DNA of 64,000 nt from Paenibacillus sp. E222 (GCF_013401555.1 NZ_CP058552.1:3224001-3288000), one strand, 5' to 3'. Shown: positions 36,388 through 45,139, numbered from the stretch's first letter. Notes: a model not told the origin generated them from the letters alone. Made by a program: numbers and translations.

Positions 36388-36640
36388 GCGGTGGCGGCAT
36401 GGAGCAGATGGAAATCTACAATGGCTACGTTGAACAAGAAGACAGCTATTACAAGAAACTCGAAACATTGGAACAATGCCAAATAAACTTCCAAAGGCTT
36501 ATTCCGACTTGAAATACGAGTAGGAATGAGCTTTTTTTACTTACCCACTATTAAAGGAGGACGAAACGAATGACTAAGTGTGAACAGGTAGTAACAGACA
36601 AATTGAAAAATTAGTAAATTGTATAAAAATTAGAGGCGGA
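36388..36640 (+). other. Remnant DNA after the recombinase
   Basis: This stretch holds a terminator (36492-36540) and a 14-codon remnant at 36570 that follows a perfect AAAGGAGG site (MTKCEQVVTDKLKN), perhaps the start of a deleted second element gene. It runs directly into spike-core sequence at about 36640. Confidence 0.45.
36492..36540 (+). terminator. Terminator after recombinase remnant
   Basis: AAAGGCTTATTCC and GGAATGAGCTTTTTTT pair around a loop containing ACTTGAAATACGAGT. The loop resembles those of the terminators at 41717 and 42697, so these terminators are related copies. Confidence 0.7.
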
Positions 36641-36752
36641 TCAGGACCTGAAAAGTTCGCTGGATTATTTCAACAAAGTGATGAAAAACCCGGAGGAATA
36701 CAATATTCTTTTTGTAGGTCCCCATTTTGCGAATATCACCTTCGATATTGGC
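36640..36752 (+). pseudogene. Remnant of spike-effector core
   Basis: The translation follows the helical core of the spike effector (LDYFNKVMKNPEEYNILFVGPHFANITFDIGRP), then breaks off and is joined out of frame to a WHH nuclease toxin. This is a deletion junction between core and toxin. Confidence 0.75.
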
Positions 36753-36999
36753 AGGCCCAGTAAAAATAGAGTATGCACAGCCTAAAAATTATCCGAAAGA
36801 TTATGAGGCGGCAAATAAAGAGGCAGGGCTTAGTAAAACATCTAATCCATCTGTACCTGAAAAAAATAAGCCGCCACAAGGGTACACATGGCACCATATG
36901 GAAGATGGAAAAACAATGGTACTAGATGAAAAAGATGTACACGACGAATTTAAGCATATGGGCGGGCAGTACAATGTAAATGGAACAGGAGGAGATTAA
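36727..36999 (+). CDS. Orphan WHH-type HNH nuclease toxin domain (copy 1)
   Basis: The 90-residue frame ends with GYTWHHMEDGKTMVLDEKDVHDEFKHMGG, the conserved W-H-H signature of the HNH/endonuclease VII toxin class (PF14414-like), which cuts nucleic acid with a bound metal. It lacks its own ribosome site and is out of frame with the core in front of it, so it is probably not expressed as a delivered effector. A SUKH immunity gene follows after 2 bases. Confidence 0.7.
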   Translation: MRISPSILAGPVKIEYAQPKNYPKDYEAANKEAGLSKTSNPSVPEKNKPPQGYTWHHMEDGKTMVLDEKDVHDEFKHMGGQYNVNGTGGD

Positions 37000-37001
37000 A
37001 A

Positions 37002-37439
37002 TTGGAAATTAAAGGAAGTAATGAGGTTTTAACAGAATCTAGACTTCAAGACTTTGAAAGAATAAACGGAGTTCAACTTCCCCAACAATATCGAGAATTT
37101 TTATTGAAATACAATGGGGGATATCCTAAACCCTATTACTTTACTATCTCTAAAGAGCAAGGCATTGGTATGGTAAATATTTTCTATGGTATTGGTGAAA
37201 TGTACGATAATTTAGACAAAAAAGTTGATATATTTGATGATATATTAGACGCAGGATTTATTCCGATTGCAGATGATTCTGGTGGTAATCAGATTTGCTT
37301 AGGTCTTACTGAAAAGCATTTTGGAGATGTTTATTTTTGGATTCATGATGAAGACCCTGAAGATTTAGGCAATATGTATTTCCTTGCTAAGGATTTTGGG
37401 GGGTTTTTAGAAAAGCTACACGATGAGATAGAAGAATAG
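37002..37439 (+). CDS. SUKH (SMI1/KNR4) immunity protein, copy 1
   Basis: The 145-residue SMI1/KNR4-family protein has LQDFERINGVQLPQQYREFLLKYNGGYP and ADDSGGNQICLGL motifs. SUKH proteins are classic immunity proteins for HNH-type toxins. The TTG start is well placed behind GGAGGAG. It is intact although its toxin is broken, which suggests it is kept for protection. Confidence 0.88.
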   Translation: MEIKGSNEVLTESRLQDFERINGVQLPQQYREFLLKYNGGYPKPYYFTISKEQGIGMVNIFYGIGEMYDNLDKKVDIFDDILDAGFIPIADDSGGNQICLGLTEKHFGDVYFWIHDEDPEDLGNMYFLAKDFGGFLEKLHDEIEE

Positions 37440-37486
37440 TTGGATTATTAAGGGTTGTAACACAGTTAATTTTTGTTGTGTGGGGC

Positions 37487-37743
37487 TACCCCAGTGTCGA
37501 ATGAACGCATCATTAAACCGATAACACATATAACTCATGAAATACCCGTATAAAGAATTCTTCATATCTGTTGTACGCTCATAAAATGCTTTAATTTTAT
37601 AACCTAAATGACGCTATTCCGTTACATTGAACAGGTCGATTATGGTCAGATACCACCATAATTGATCTGTTTTTTTTGTTATGTTCGTTTTCTCATAGGA
37701 TTTTCAAAATGTTATGCAACTTTAGCATACGCCGCACCGATAG
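37487..37743 (+). repeat. Terminator-repeat element, copy 2
   Basis: Same order of blocks as copy 1, with hairpin AACAGGTCGATTATGG / CCATAATTGATCTGTT at 37630-37672 followed by T8, then a GCCGCACCGATAG end. It is in direct orientation to copy 1, about 3.2 kb away, so the two bracket the Rep/recombinase/toxin/immunity segment. Confidence 0.85.
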
Positions 37744-37972
37744 ATAATTGTCTAAACCATCGCACCCTCTTGGATGGATAGATCGACTATTCATATTGTC
37801 AGGACTTATCTGTAAATTGTATGCAACAATCTGGCTATTTGCCGTGATAGTTACTGTGCAAGTCAATAAACCTGGTGACGACCAGTTTGACATAGAACAG
37901 TAAGGAGTGACGTTTCGGGAAATCGGGTTTTCTGTCACCTAAGAAAATTCTTTCAGAGAGGACGTAGTTCCA
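37744..37972 (+). other. Second copy of the mobile-element leader
   Basis: Diverged counterpart of 34557-34805, recognisable in CATCGCACCCTCTTGGATGG and GGTGACGACCAGTTTGACAT. No gene. It leads into a truncated HTH protein instead of the Rep gene. Confidence 0.45.
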
Positions 37973-38278
37973 ATGCCAGAGAGTATTCAAGAAAGATTGA
38001 TTGAATGGGCGGTAGATATGGAATGGCATAACTTTAACGTTCAATTCCAACGAAATCAATACTACATTCCATATCCTCATATGCTTCGAAAATGCTACGG
38101 CTTAAGCATGAATGATCGGGGTGTATTGTTTGATATTATGAGTCATTTAGGAGAAAACGATGAAGCTTTTCCTTCTACAGAAACAATATTTTGTAATTTA
38201 GCATCGCATCATGTTGATCGTATCCACCCTATAGTTCAACCAAAGGCAGAGTTTTTTCTTCATAATAACAATCACTGA
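37973..38278 (+). pseudogene. Truncated HTH/replication-type protein
   Basis: The 101-residue frame includes YIPYPHMLRKCYGLSMNDRGVLFDIMSHLGENDEAFPSTETI, the N-terminal winged-helix pattern of plasmid/phage replication and DnaD-like proteins, then degenerates. GAGAGGACG precedes the start. It probably is the broken first gene of a second mobile-element copy. Confidence 0.5.
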
Positions 38279-38383
38279 AAGGTTCAGTTAAGTTAGGGAT
38301 GGCATGTAAACCCTTGGTTTTAGCCGATACTCTTAATTGCAGCGGTATTTATCCAAACAATGATATTTATTTCCATTCCATCC

Positions 38384-38508
38384 TTCCTATCGGGGCGGAT
38401 TATTCTACAGTTCCGAGTAAATTTAAAAAACGCAAGAAAACAAAGATAACAAAAAACAGGTCAATTACGGTAGTATCTGACCATAATTAACCGTTTGATG
38501 TAACGGAA
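38384..38508 (-). repeat. Terminator-repeat element, copy 3, inverted
   Basis: Reverse-oriented partial copy: the plus strand reads CCTATCGGGGCGGATTATTC ... AACAGGTCAATTACGG ... CCATAATTAACCG ... TGATGTAACGGAATA. It ends exactly where spike-effector core sequence begins, so an inversion or recombination used this element as an endpoint. Confidence 0.8.
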
Positions 38509-38513
38509 TACTC

Positions 38514-39103
38514 AAATTAATTTTAAGAACAAGAGAGGTTCGGCAGGTGGTCTTGTAGGCCCGGTCCGGTCTATCCCGCAGGCAAGTGGAACAACGCCGC
38601 CCAAAGTGAGCACGAGGCCGTCTTCGCCCATAGTGCCCAAAGTGAAGAGCTTTGTGAAAAAGTATTGGGAAGAAAGTCAGAAGATGCGAATCGTATCTGG
38701 TGGAGGAAGTCATTGGAGCAATAATAAGACGAGCAAAACAGGTGAGACGGCTTCGGGGAATGGAAAGACAGCAAACAGTGGGGGAGGATCAACCTCTAAG
38801 CCTGTAGAGAACCCGCCGAAGTCGAAAACAAGTTCGGGTAGTTCATCTTCTTCGAAAAAGAATGAAGGAAATTCAACGACAACGTCGAAACCAAGCACGA
38901 CACCAAAGACGAAACCAGAAAAAAATGAAACGCCTAATGAAGTGAATACCTGGAAGCCGCCAACGAAGAAAAAGGACGAAGGTAAACCGCAAGCCGATAC
39001 TAAACCGCCTAAATCATCCGAACCGGAGAATCGCAGGAGAATACAAATAAACCGAAGGATAAACTGGAAGGTACTGAGGGAACGGGGAAAGGTAAGAAGT
39101 TAG
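38514..39103 (+). pseudogene. Orphan spike-effector core and linker, cassette 2
   Basis: Starts inside the core (NFKNKRGSAGGLVGPVRSIPQ) without VgrG, carries the MRIVSGGGSHWSNNKT marker and the Ser/Thr/Lys/Pro linker, and shifts frame near 39028 (EPENRRRIQINRR) where the parent reads EPEKPEENTNKPK. With the frame restored the sequence reads on as QENTNKPKDKLEGTEGTGK into the WHH toxin. It has no start site of its own; it is a recombination donor or remnant. It is nearly identical at DNA level to 47870-48420. Confidence 0.8.
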
Positions 39104-39129
39104 AACTGTCGGATTTTAGTAAAGAAATA

Positions 39130-39549
39130 ATGGAACCTAAACCGATGAATTCACCTGTTCCACAAAAATGGTATAATAAGGGTGGTTACATCTCAATAGA
39201 TAAGAATGGAACTTGGACATATACTAATAAGAAAGGGCAGTCTGTGAGTTATCCAGATGGCTACCCCGACTTTTCAGAGTATTATCATCCTACTGTTAAA
39301 CCAGTAACAATTGAAGTAACTGTGCCTAAAAATCCACAAGAAGACTTTAAAAAAGCAAATATAGAAGCAAAGCTTAATAAGGATTCTGATCCACCTGTGC
39401 CAGCAAGTAATAAACCTCCTGAGGGTTATACATGGCATCATCATGAAGATGGAAAGACGATGATCCTTGTCGATGAAGATATTCATAGGGAGTTTAGACA
39501 TATCGGTGGCCAGTCTACAGTCAATGGAAAAAATAAAAAAGGAGAATAG
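39130..39549 (+). CDS. Orphan WHH-type HNH nuclease toxin domain (copy 2)
   Basis: 139 residues from an in-frame ATG. The domain includes a beta-rich entry (WYNKGGYISIDKNGTWTYTNKKG, a pre-toxin module), then KPPEGYTWHHHEDGKTMILVDEDIHREFRHIGG with the W-H-H motif. It is the intact C-terminal part of a tip toxin whose core is frameshifted upstream. It is followed after 2 bases by a SUKH immunity gene. Confidence 0.75.
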   Translation: MEPKPMNSPVPQKWYNKGGYISIDKNGTWTYTNKKGQSVSYPDGYPDFSEYYHPTVKPVTIEVTVPKNPQEDFKKANIEAKLNKDSDPPVPASNKPPEGYTWHHHEDGKTMILVDEDIHREFRHIGGQSTVNGKNKKGE

Positions 39550-39551
39550 TT

Positions 39552-39980
39552 ATGGCGAATATAGATCGAGGAAACGAGAAAATAACTATAAATGATATTA
39601 ATGAATTTGAAGGTAAGTATGATCTTAAGCTTCCTGAGCAGTATGTTGATTTTTTGCTTAAATTTAATGGCGGGTATCCTCAAGTATCTACATTTAAAAT
39701 TTCTGATGAAGAGGGTGAAAGTGTTGTAAATAAATTTTATGGGATCGGTGATATGAAGGGGAATCTGTCTAAGGTATTTGAGGTTTTAGATGGTGAGCTG
39801 CCTGAGGGGTTTATTTCGATTGCTAGTGATCCAGGGGGGAACGAGATTTGTATTGGAACTAGTGAGAAATACTTTGGAAAAGTATACCTTTGGATGCATG
39901 ACATGGAGTCAAATAAAGAAATGGATAATATGTTCTTATTAAATAACAGTTTTAATGATTTTTTTGATAATTTATATTAA
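39552..39980 (+). CDS. SUKH immunity protein, copy 2
   Basis: 142 residues with FEGKYDLKLPEQYVDFLLKFNGGYP and IASDPGGNEICIGTSEKYFG, clear SMI1/KNR4 patterns and a paralogue of the copies at 37002 and 41253. It is the probable cognate immunity to the WHH toxin before it. Confidence 0.88.
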   Translation: MANIDRGNEKITINDINEFEGKYDLKLPEQYVDFLLKFNGGYPQVSTFKISDEEGESVVNKFYGIGDMKGNLSKVFEVLDGELPEGFISIASDPGGNEICIGTSEKYFGKVYLWMHDMESNKEMDNMFLLNNSFNDFFDNLY

Positions 39981-40100
39981 AGGCTAGCATTGGCTGTAAT
40001 AAGACACTTAGTATGAACTTATTTACAAGCCCAACAACAAAATCGTACAACACAACCAACAAACCAAATACAAAATGATTCAAACACTTGATAAACTTTC

Positions 40101-40146
40101 AAAAGCTCTTTCCCACTAGGACCTTTAGTAGGAATGAGCTTTTTCG
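40101..40146 (+). terminator. Terminator after SUKH copy 2
   Basis: AAAAGCTC and GAGCTTTTT with inner TCC/GGA pairs form the stem. The upstream 50 bases (AAATGATTCAAACACTTGAT) recur before the terminator at 42697, so the 3' ends of two cassettes are homologous. Confidence 0.8.
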
Positions 40147-40264
40147 CATGGCGAAAATACAATAGCTTGATCATAAATCGCTGGTTGATCTCGATATGCC
40201 ATTGTGGTAATTATTCTCCATTCCAGATTATAAGCAAGTTGAATTTCTCTAATTTTATGTTATG
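40147..40264 (+). other. Short spacer, nothing recognised
   Basis: AT-rich stretch between the terminator and the next repeat copy; no gene or repeat was recognised. Confidence 0.4.
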
Positions 40265-40375
40265 GAGGCTACTTTTTAGTTACATTAAATAGGTTGATTA
40301 TGGTCAGGTATACCGTAATTGACCTGTTTTTTGTTTCTTAGTTTTCTTGCGTTTCAAATTTATCACAACTGTAGA
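40265..40375 (+). repeat. Terminator-repeat element, copy 4, partial
   Basis: Only the hairpin half is kept: GTTACATTAAATAGGTTGATTATGG...CGTAATTGACCTGTTTTTTG and the ATCACAACTGTAG tail, which then runs straight into a toxin-like fragment. Confidence 0.8.
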
Positions 40376-40600
40376 TGAGCTTGATTTTGCATATTACGTA
40401 GTAAACACAACAGGAATAGACAAAAAAGAGTTTTATGCACATAGTAGTTTGAATGGAGATAAGAAGGCAAAAGACTATGCTGTTTTCTCGTTAAACCACC
40501 TAAACCCAAATATGAGGCCACTCTTGCACCTGATAGGGGTGGAAATATAAGAAAAAGAGATAACACTTTTTTCGAAAACGAATGAATCTAATGCAACGAG
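40376..40600 (+). pseudogene. Fragment of a possible deaminase-type toxin
   Basis: The frame reads LDFAYYVVNTTGIDKKEFYAHSSLNGDKKA, and after a shift near 40525 APDRGGNIRKRDNTFFENE. The AHSS and R-D-N/T pairs resemble the core of deaminase-fold polymorphic toxins, but the zinc-binding part cannot be shown. There is no start site. It is a remnant wedged between a repeat copy and linker sequence. Confidence 0.35.
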
Positions 40601-41290
40601 AACACCGAAAAGAAGCATGACATCGAAGACGAATCCAAAAAAAATGCTACTCATGGAATAAATATCTGCCAAATATGGAGGGTAATTCTGAAGCGATACA
40701 AAACCACCCAAGCCACCAAAACCAAAGGTAGAATAGGATACAAACAATCCGAAGGAAAAAACGGAAGGCACTGAGGAGACGGGTAAAGGTAAGAAGTTAG
40801 AACTGTCGGATTTGACATAAGAATTAATGGAAACGAAGCCAATGAATTTCCTGTCCCTAAAAATGGTAGGATAAAGGTGGACATATTTCAATTGATGGGA
40901 ATGGAACATGGACATATACTAACAAAAATGGAATATCGGTTAGTTATCCTAATGGCTGTCCTGACTTTTCAGCATTTTACCATCTAACTATTAAACCAGC
41001 AGTAACAATAGAAATTACTATTCCTAAAAACCCTCAGGCGGACTCCAAGAAGGCGAACTTAGAAGCAGGACTAAATAAGGATTCTGATTCACCAGTTACT
41101 GAACTAAATCAACCTCCAACTGGGTACACTTGGCATCATCATGAAGATGGAAAGACAATGGTTCTTGTTCAGAAGGATATCCATAGGGACTTTAGACACA
41201 TAGGTGGTCAGTCTACAGTTAACGGAAAAAATGATTATAAAGGAGAATTACCATGGCAACGGTTTATAACACAAATAAAAAAATTAAATT
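40560..41290 (+). pseudogene. Broken linker plus WHH toxin, cassette 3
   Basis: Decayed linker DNA (40560-40790, several frames) precedes a third WHH domain. Compared with copy 2, TGG-TAT is TGG-TAG at about 40868-40870, a nonsense change, after which the frame is open to a TAA near 41288 and includes GYTWHHHEDGKTMVLVQKDIHRDFRHIGG. The gene has no working start, yet the domain is otherwise well preserved. It overlaps the start of the following SUKH gene. Confidence 0.75.
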
Positions 41291-41693
41291 AAAAAATATT
41301 GAGGAATTTGAAGCAAAATATGCTGTCTTGCTTCCGGTTCAATATCGCGATTTTTTGCTTGAGTATAACGGTGGTAATGTAAAGCCAAATGTTTTCAAAA
41401 TTTCAGATGATGAAGGAGAGACTGCTCTCAACACACTTTATGGGTTAGATATCAATGAATCCTACGATGAGTTATCAAGTGTGTTTGACTCATTATATGG
41501 CGAAATCCCAAACGAATTTATATCTATAGGTGATGATTCTGGAGGAAATCAAATTTGTCTGGGAACTAGCGAAGAGTATGCGGGGAAAATATATATTTTC
41601 CTTCATGATATAGAACCTACTGAGAAGATGAGCAATATGTTTCTTATATCTGATTCTTTTGATAGCTTTTTAGATAATTTATATGAAGTTTAA
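41253..41693 (+). CDS. SUKH immunity protein, copy 3
   Basis: 146 residues with FEAKYAVLLPVQYRDFLLEYNGG and GDDSGGNQICLGTSEEYAG. It has its own AAAGGAG site. It is intact although its toxin has a nonsense codon, the same pattern as copy 1. Confidence 0.88.
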   Translation: MATVYNTNKKIKLKNIEEFEAKYAVLLPVQYRDFLLEYNGGNVKPNVFKISDDEGETALNTLYGLDINESYDELSSVFDSLYGEIPNEFISIGDDSGGNQICLGTSEEYAGKIYIFLHDIEPTEKMSNMFLISDSFDSFLDNLYEV

Positions 41694-41716
41694 TCTTTAG
41701 AAAATGACGGATGCAG

Positions 41717-41763
41717 AAAAGCTAATTTCAACTTGAATTATAAGTCGAAATTGGCTTTTTCAT
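41717..41763 (+). terminator. Terminator after SUKH copy 3
   Basis: AAAAGCTAATTTC and GAAATTGGCTTTTT around a loop with ACTTGAATTATAAGTC, shared with the terminators at 36492 and 42697. Confidence 0.8.
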
Positions 41764-41785
41764 TTGTCTGATCCCTGATCTTTGA

Positions 41786-42130
41786 CCAGTAGCTAAAGAA
41801 GAAGTGCAAATTGAGTATATGTTAGGTGGAAAAGGCACATACGGAGGAGCAACGAAAAGAGCTAATTTTGCTCAATCAGATCAAAGGTTAGCTGAACAAC
41901 TTAATAATTCTCCTGAAATAGCACGTCAATTTGGTATGGATTCTGGCAAAATTGCTGCTAAAGATATAAAGATTTATCGAGATAAAAATAAACTAACATG
42001 GCACGAATTAAATGATGTTAAAACAATGCAGCTAGTACCAACAAAGATAAATAGTACTTTTGGGCATCTTTGAGGTGTGGGAGAAATAAATGCAGGAGCG
42101 TTTGAACCTGGGGGATTTTCTAATAAACGA
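41786..42130 (+). pseudogene. WHE/HNH-type toxin fragment, cassette 4
   Basis: Open from 41786 without a true start. It reads EYMLGGKGTYGGATKRANFAQ and LTWHELNDVKTMQLVPTKINSTFGHL, then TGA at 42072, then GVGEINAGAFEPGG in the same frame. The TGA stands where the family has the Gly of the H-x-GG end, so one base (GGA to TGA) breaks it. It is a relative of HNH/endonuclease VII toxins with W-H-E in place of W-H-H. Confidence 0.65.
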
Positions 42131-42148
42131 TAAAGAGGAGATTACACA

Positions 42149-42616
42149 ATGATAAAAAATGATCCTGTTTTTGGAGTGCTCGAATATAACTATGGTTGGA
42201 CTAGGAAGACTATGTTTCAATTATTCGGAGAAGAACTTGAAATTACATTGATGATTGATGGCGATGAAGATGGAAGATTTGATGAAAAACAATATACGGC
42301 ATATCAATCATTAATACAAGATTGGAAACAAGTGCAGTATAACTTATTACAACCTATTTTAGATTATTACAGAAAAAAAGGATTGAATTGGGTTATGATG
42401 TTGCGTTTAATGGGAATTATCCATTAGTTGAAACAACAGCTCAACTGATGAAGATGATTACTTTAGAGGGGATTGTTGTTCCGTATGGAGACATTAATGA
42501 AGAACGTGACATTGGAGTTCTTTTTAGTTGTACATGGGATTCAGAGAATGGTTTAGGGGTGCGTTTATTAAATGAAGAAATAGCTGATGTAGGATACCAA
42601 GATGTTGCAATTTGAT
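42149..42616 (+). pseudogene. DUF6985/DUF2004-like immunity protein, frameshifted
   Basis: AAAGAGGAG precedes ATG 42149. The first frame reads FGVLEYNYGWTRKTMFQLFGEELEI to 42427; the true continuation, in another frame (IELGYDVAFNGNYPLVETTAQL ... IGVLFSCTWDSENGLGVRL), needs one extra A in the A7 run at about 42370-42376. DUF6985-like proteins occur as immunity partners. Confidence 0.65.
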
Positions 42617-42696
42617 ACCAGGCTAATTAAATCGTATAGCACAACCATATCCAACGAACCCAATATTAAATGATTCAAACATTTGATTAATATTCA

Positions 42697-42740
42697 AAAG
42701 CTCTTTCCCATTTGAATTATGAGTTGGAGAGAGCTTTTTG
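42697..42740 (+). terminator. Terminator after cassette 4
   Basis: AAAAGCTCTTTCCCA and TGGAGAGAGCTTTTT form a stem around TTTGAATTATGAGT. The sequence just upstream matches that before the terminator at 40101. Confidence 0.75.
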
Positions 42741-42758
42741 CGTGTCGAAATAACTAAT

Positions 42759-43860
42759 GGCTGCTTGGTGGAGGTGGCAGCTTCATTCTGGACGAGGAGG
42801 CCAATGTGCGAGCTGGCCTGCTGCAACAGGAGGGCAGCAACAAAGCGCCTGTTCATGTGGCGGATCTGCCACCAGAGCCAGAGCCACCGCTGATGCCGAT
42901 TGAGGAGTACGAAGCGGCTCAGGCCGCAGCAGCCGCAGAAGCTGCTGGAGTGACGCAGGCATCAACGACGAACCCGAAAGATGGATCGTTGGCTGGAGCT
43001 GCATTGGCCATCACTGCTATGATTCCGATCCTGGGGGCGCTAGGGGGTATTGCTGCCCAGACAGCCATCGGCGTAGGCATTGCTGCCGTTGCCACGGGTC
43101 TCATCGCGAGCGTGCCGAAGATAGGCTCTTTCAAGCCTTCAGGGCTGAATTTGCTGGAACGACTCATGAATGGTTTTGCTGAAATGCAAAGCAGGAGAAC
43201 GAAGCGAAATGGGCGATGCTTGGTAAAATGCTGACGGCCGCCAAAGAGCTGACTACATCGACTTCGGTGACCGATTTCTTTAAGAAGTTGGAACAACAGA
43301 ACAAGGAGATTAGTCTTGCTTATGAGCAGATTCCGAGTTACTTCCGTGAGAAGTGGGCGCGTGAAAAAGTCCAATGTGACCTGCAGAAGTCGCTGGAATT
43401 TTTCGAGAGTGTGGAGAAAGACGATGTTCAACATCAAACCTTCTTTTCCCCTTACTACCAAGAAATTTCATGGGCATTAGACAGGGCGGGCATATATCAT
43501 AATATTACCGTCGAGGAGGTAAAAGATTATAATTTTTGGTTGCGTCAGGACCTGACATTGGAACAAATGGAATATGTAACTCAATTGATTTACAATCCGA
43601 TTAGCGATGAGAAATTCGTAGAGATGATCTACGATCATGAGATGCATCGCGATTTAATAGAGAACGGAACGATGATTGGCGGTAATCTAAGGGTAAGAAC
43701 GCCAGACATTGAAGGAAAGGTCATGCAAGTTGTTGGTAACGGATTTAAAAAAGCAGCGACATTTGCGAAGAAGAAATGGACAGACGGCCAGAAAATGAGG
43801 ATTGTTTCTGGTGGAGGAAGCGATTGGAGCGGGGATAAGTCGAAAAAAAACGGGACAAGC
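42759..43860 (+). pseudogene. Orphan spike-effector core, cassette 5
   Basis: Begins in the end of the VgrG needle (WLLGGGGSFILDEEANVRAGLLQQEGSNKAP), continues through the hydrophobic stretch, shifts frame near 43188 (two bases missing in GCAACAGCAGG), reads the helical core in 43216-43880 (SISDEKF-like IYNPISDEKFVEM) and the marker MRIVSGGGSDWSGDKSKK, then meets an A8 tract at 43843-43850 that shifts the frame again into the toxin linker. The part 42790-43150 is nearly identical in DNA to 32090-32450. Confidence 0.8.
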
Positions 43861-44617
43861 AAGTTCTGGTGGTAAAATAGAAGGTGAACCTGAAACTAAA
43901 CCTAACCAAACGGGTAGTGATCAGAAGCCACCAAAACAGAAACCAGGAAGTACCGAAACTAAGACGAATCCGGAAAAAAATGCGACTCCAAATGAAGTGA
44001 ATTCATGGAAGAAATCTCTGCCAAATAAGGTTGAGGGTAATCCTGAAGCGGACACTAAACCACCCAAGCCACCAAAACCAGAGGGAGAACAGGATACAAA
44101 CAAACCGAAGGAAAATACGGAAGGCACTGCGGGGACGGGAACGGCTAATATACTAAAAAATGTTACTGAAACAGAGAACAATATTAAAAATTTACCGTTA
44201 GAACATGGTCAATTTTTTGATAAACACGGAAATTTACTAGGAGATATAATTATTGGTACTGAAAGTGCTATAAATCTTAACCCTTATAGGCATTTAGGTA
44301 AGGTTGCAATATTTACTCATAATCATCCCAAAAATGGGTCATTTAGTATACAAGATATGGAAACTGCTGTGGATTTCAATATGGCAGAAATGAGGGCAGT
44401 AACTCCGAATGGGAAGATCTATATTATGAAGAGAGGAACTGAGGGGTGGAAAGTTGACGGAAAACATATGGAATTTGTTTATCAATTCGTACAGACCGAG
44501 TTGAAAGCGGACCCCACATTCAACAATCTATACAAAGCAGGAATGATAGATAAGGCAATGGATATATATTTTCAAAGAATAGCAGAACGAATAGGCGGAA
44601 TTTATAATCGCTATTAA
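43855..44617 (+). CDS. JAMM-like (H-x-H-P) C-terminal toxin domain with linker
   Basis: The frame open from 43802 holds the linker (EPETKPNQTGSDQKPP...NPEKNATPNEVN) and a final domain of about 150 residues with HGQFFDKHGNLLGDIIIG and IFTHNHPKNGSFSIQDME. The H-x-H-P-x5-S-x-x-D spacing resembles the JAMM/RadC metalloprotease motif (usually x6-7), so it could be a zinc peptidase-type or a related toxin. It is joined in frame to the core only if one A is lost from the A8 tract at 43843. The next gene is a putative immunity protein. Confidence 0.65.
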
Positions 44618-44635
44618 TAAGGAAGGGTGACAGAC

Positions 44636-45139
44636 ATGAATAAGAGTTATCTTTACACCAAGCCAAGTATTATAGGAGTGTTAGAATCAAGAGACGAATT
44701 TGATAGTATAGGTTCCTGGTTTGATGATAACACCCCAGAGTTGCTTAGAAAAAAAATTTATGAGAGCCCTTTAGATGAGATGATTATAGAATTAGTGGAG
44801 ATATTTAGAGAAGGAAATCCAAATTACAAAAAGTTAGCAGTTTTATTTGGTTTTGTTGAAATTGAAGAGGGGGAGCAAGAAGAAAGAATAATATGGAAAT
44901 TACAAAAAATTGAACGGAAAGATGATGATTTGACTAAAGTTGTAATGCACATTGATGCAAAACATTTAATTATTCAAGATTTATATTTATATGTTAATGA
45001 GTTACCTGTTCTACAAAAATTAAAAGAAAAATTAAATGTTCAATTTAAGGATATAACTTTACAAAAAATAAATAATGCGTTTGTAATTATAGAAAAAGAA
45101 TGTGATATAAGTATTGTTAAAGATACTGATAAGATATAG
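44636..45139 (+). CDS. Putative immunity protein for the JAMM-like toxin
   Basis: 167 residues, unrecognised, acidic and AT-rich, with an AAGGAAGGG site. It lies 18 bases behind the toxin, the standard immunity place. It contains IIGVLESRDEFDSIGSWFDDNTPE and a helical C-terminus. ATG 44636 is preferred to GTG 44627. Confidence 0.7.
   Translation: MNKSYLYTKPSIIGVLESRDEFDSIGSWFDDNTPELLRKKIYESPLDEMIIELVEIFREGNPNYKKLAVLFGFVEIEEGEQEERIIWKLQKIERKDDDLTKVVMHIDAKHLIIQDLYLYVNELPVLQKLKEKLNVQFKDITLQKINNAFVIIEKECDISIVKDTDKI

Noticed and set aside
37973..38278. Complete transcriptional regulator
   Set aside because: The winged-helix pattern degenerates after about 80 residues and nothing continues it in another frame.
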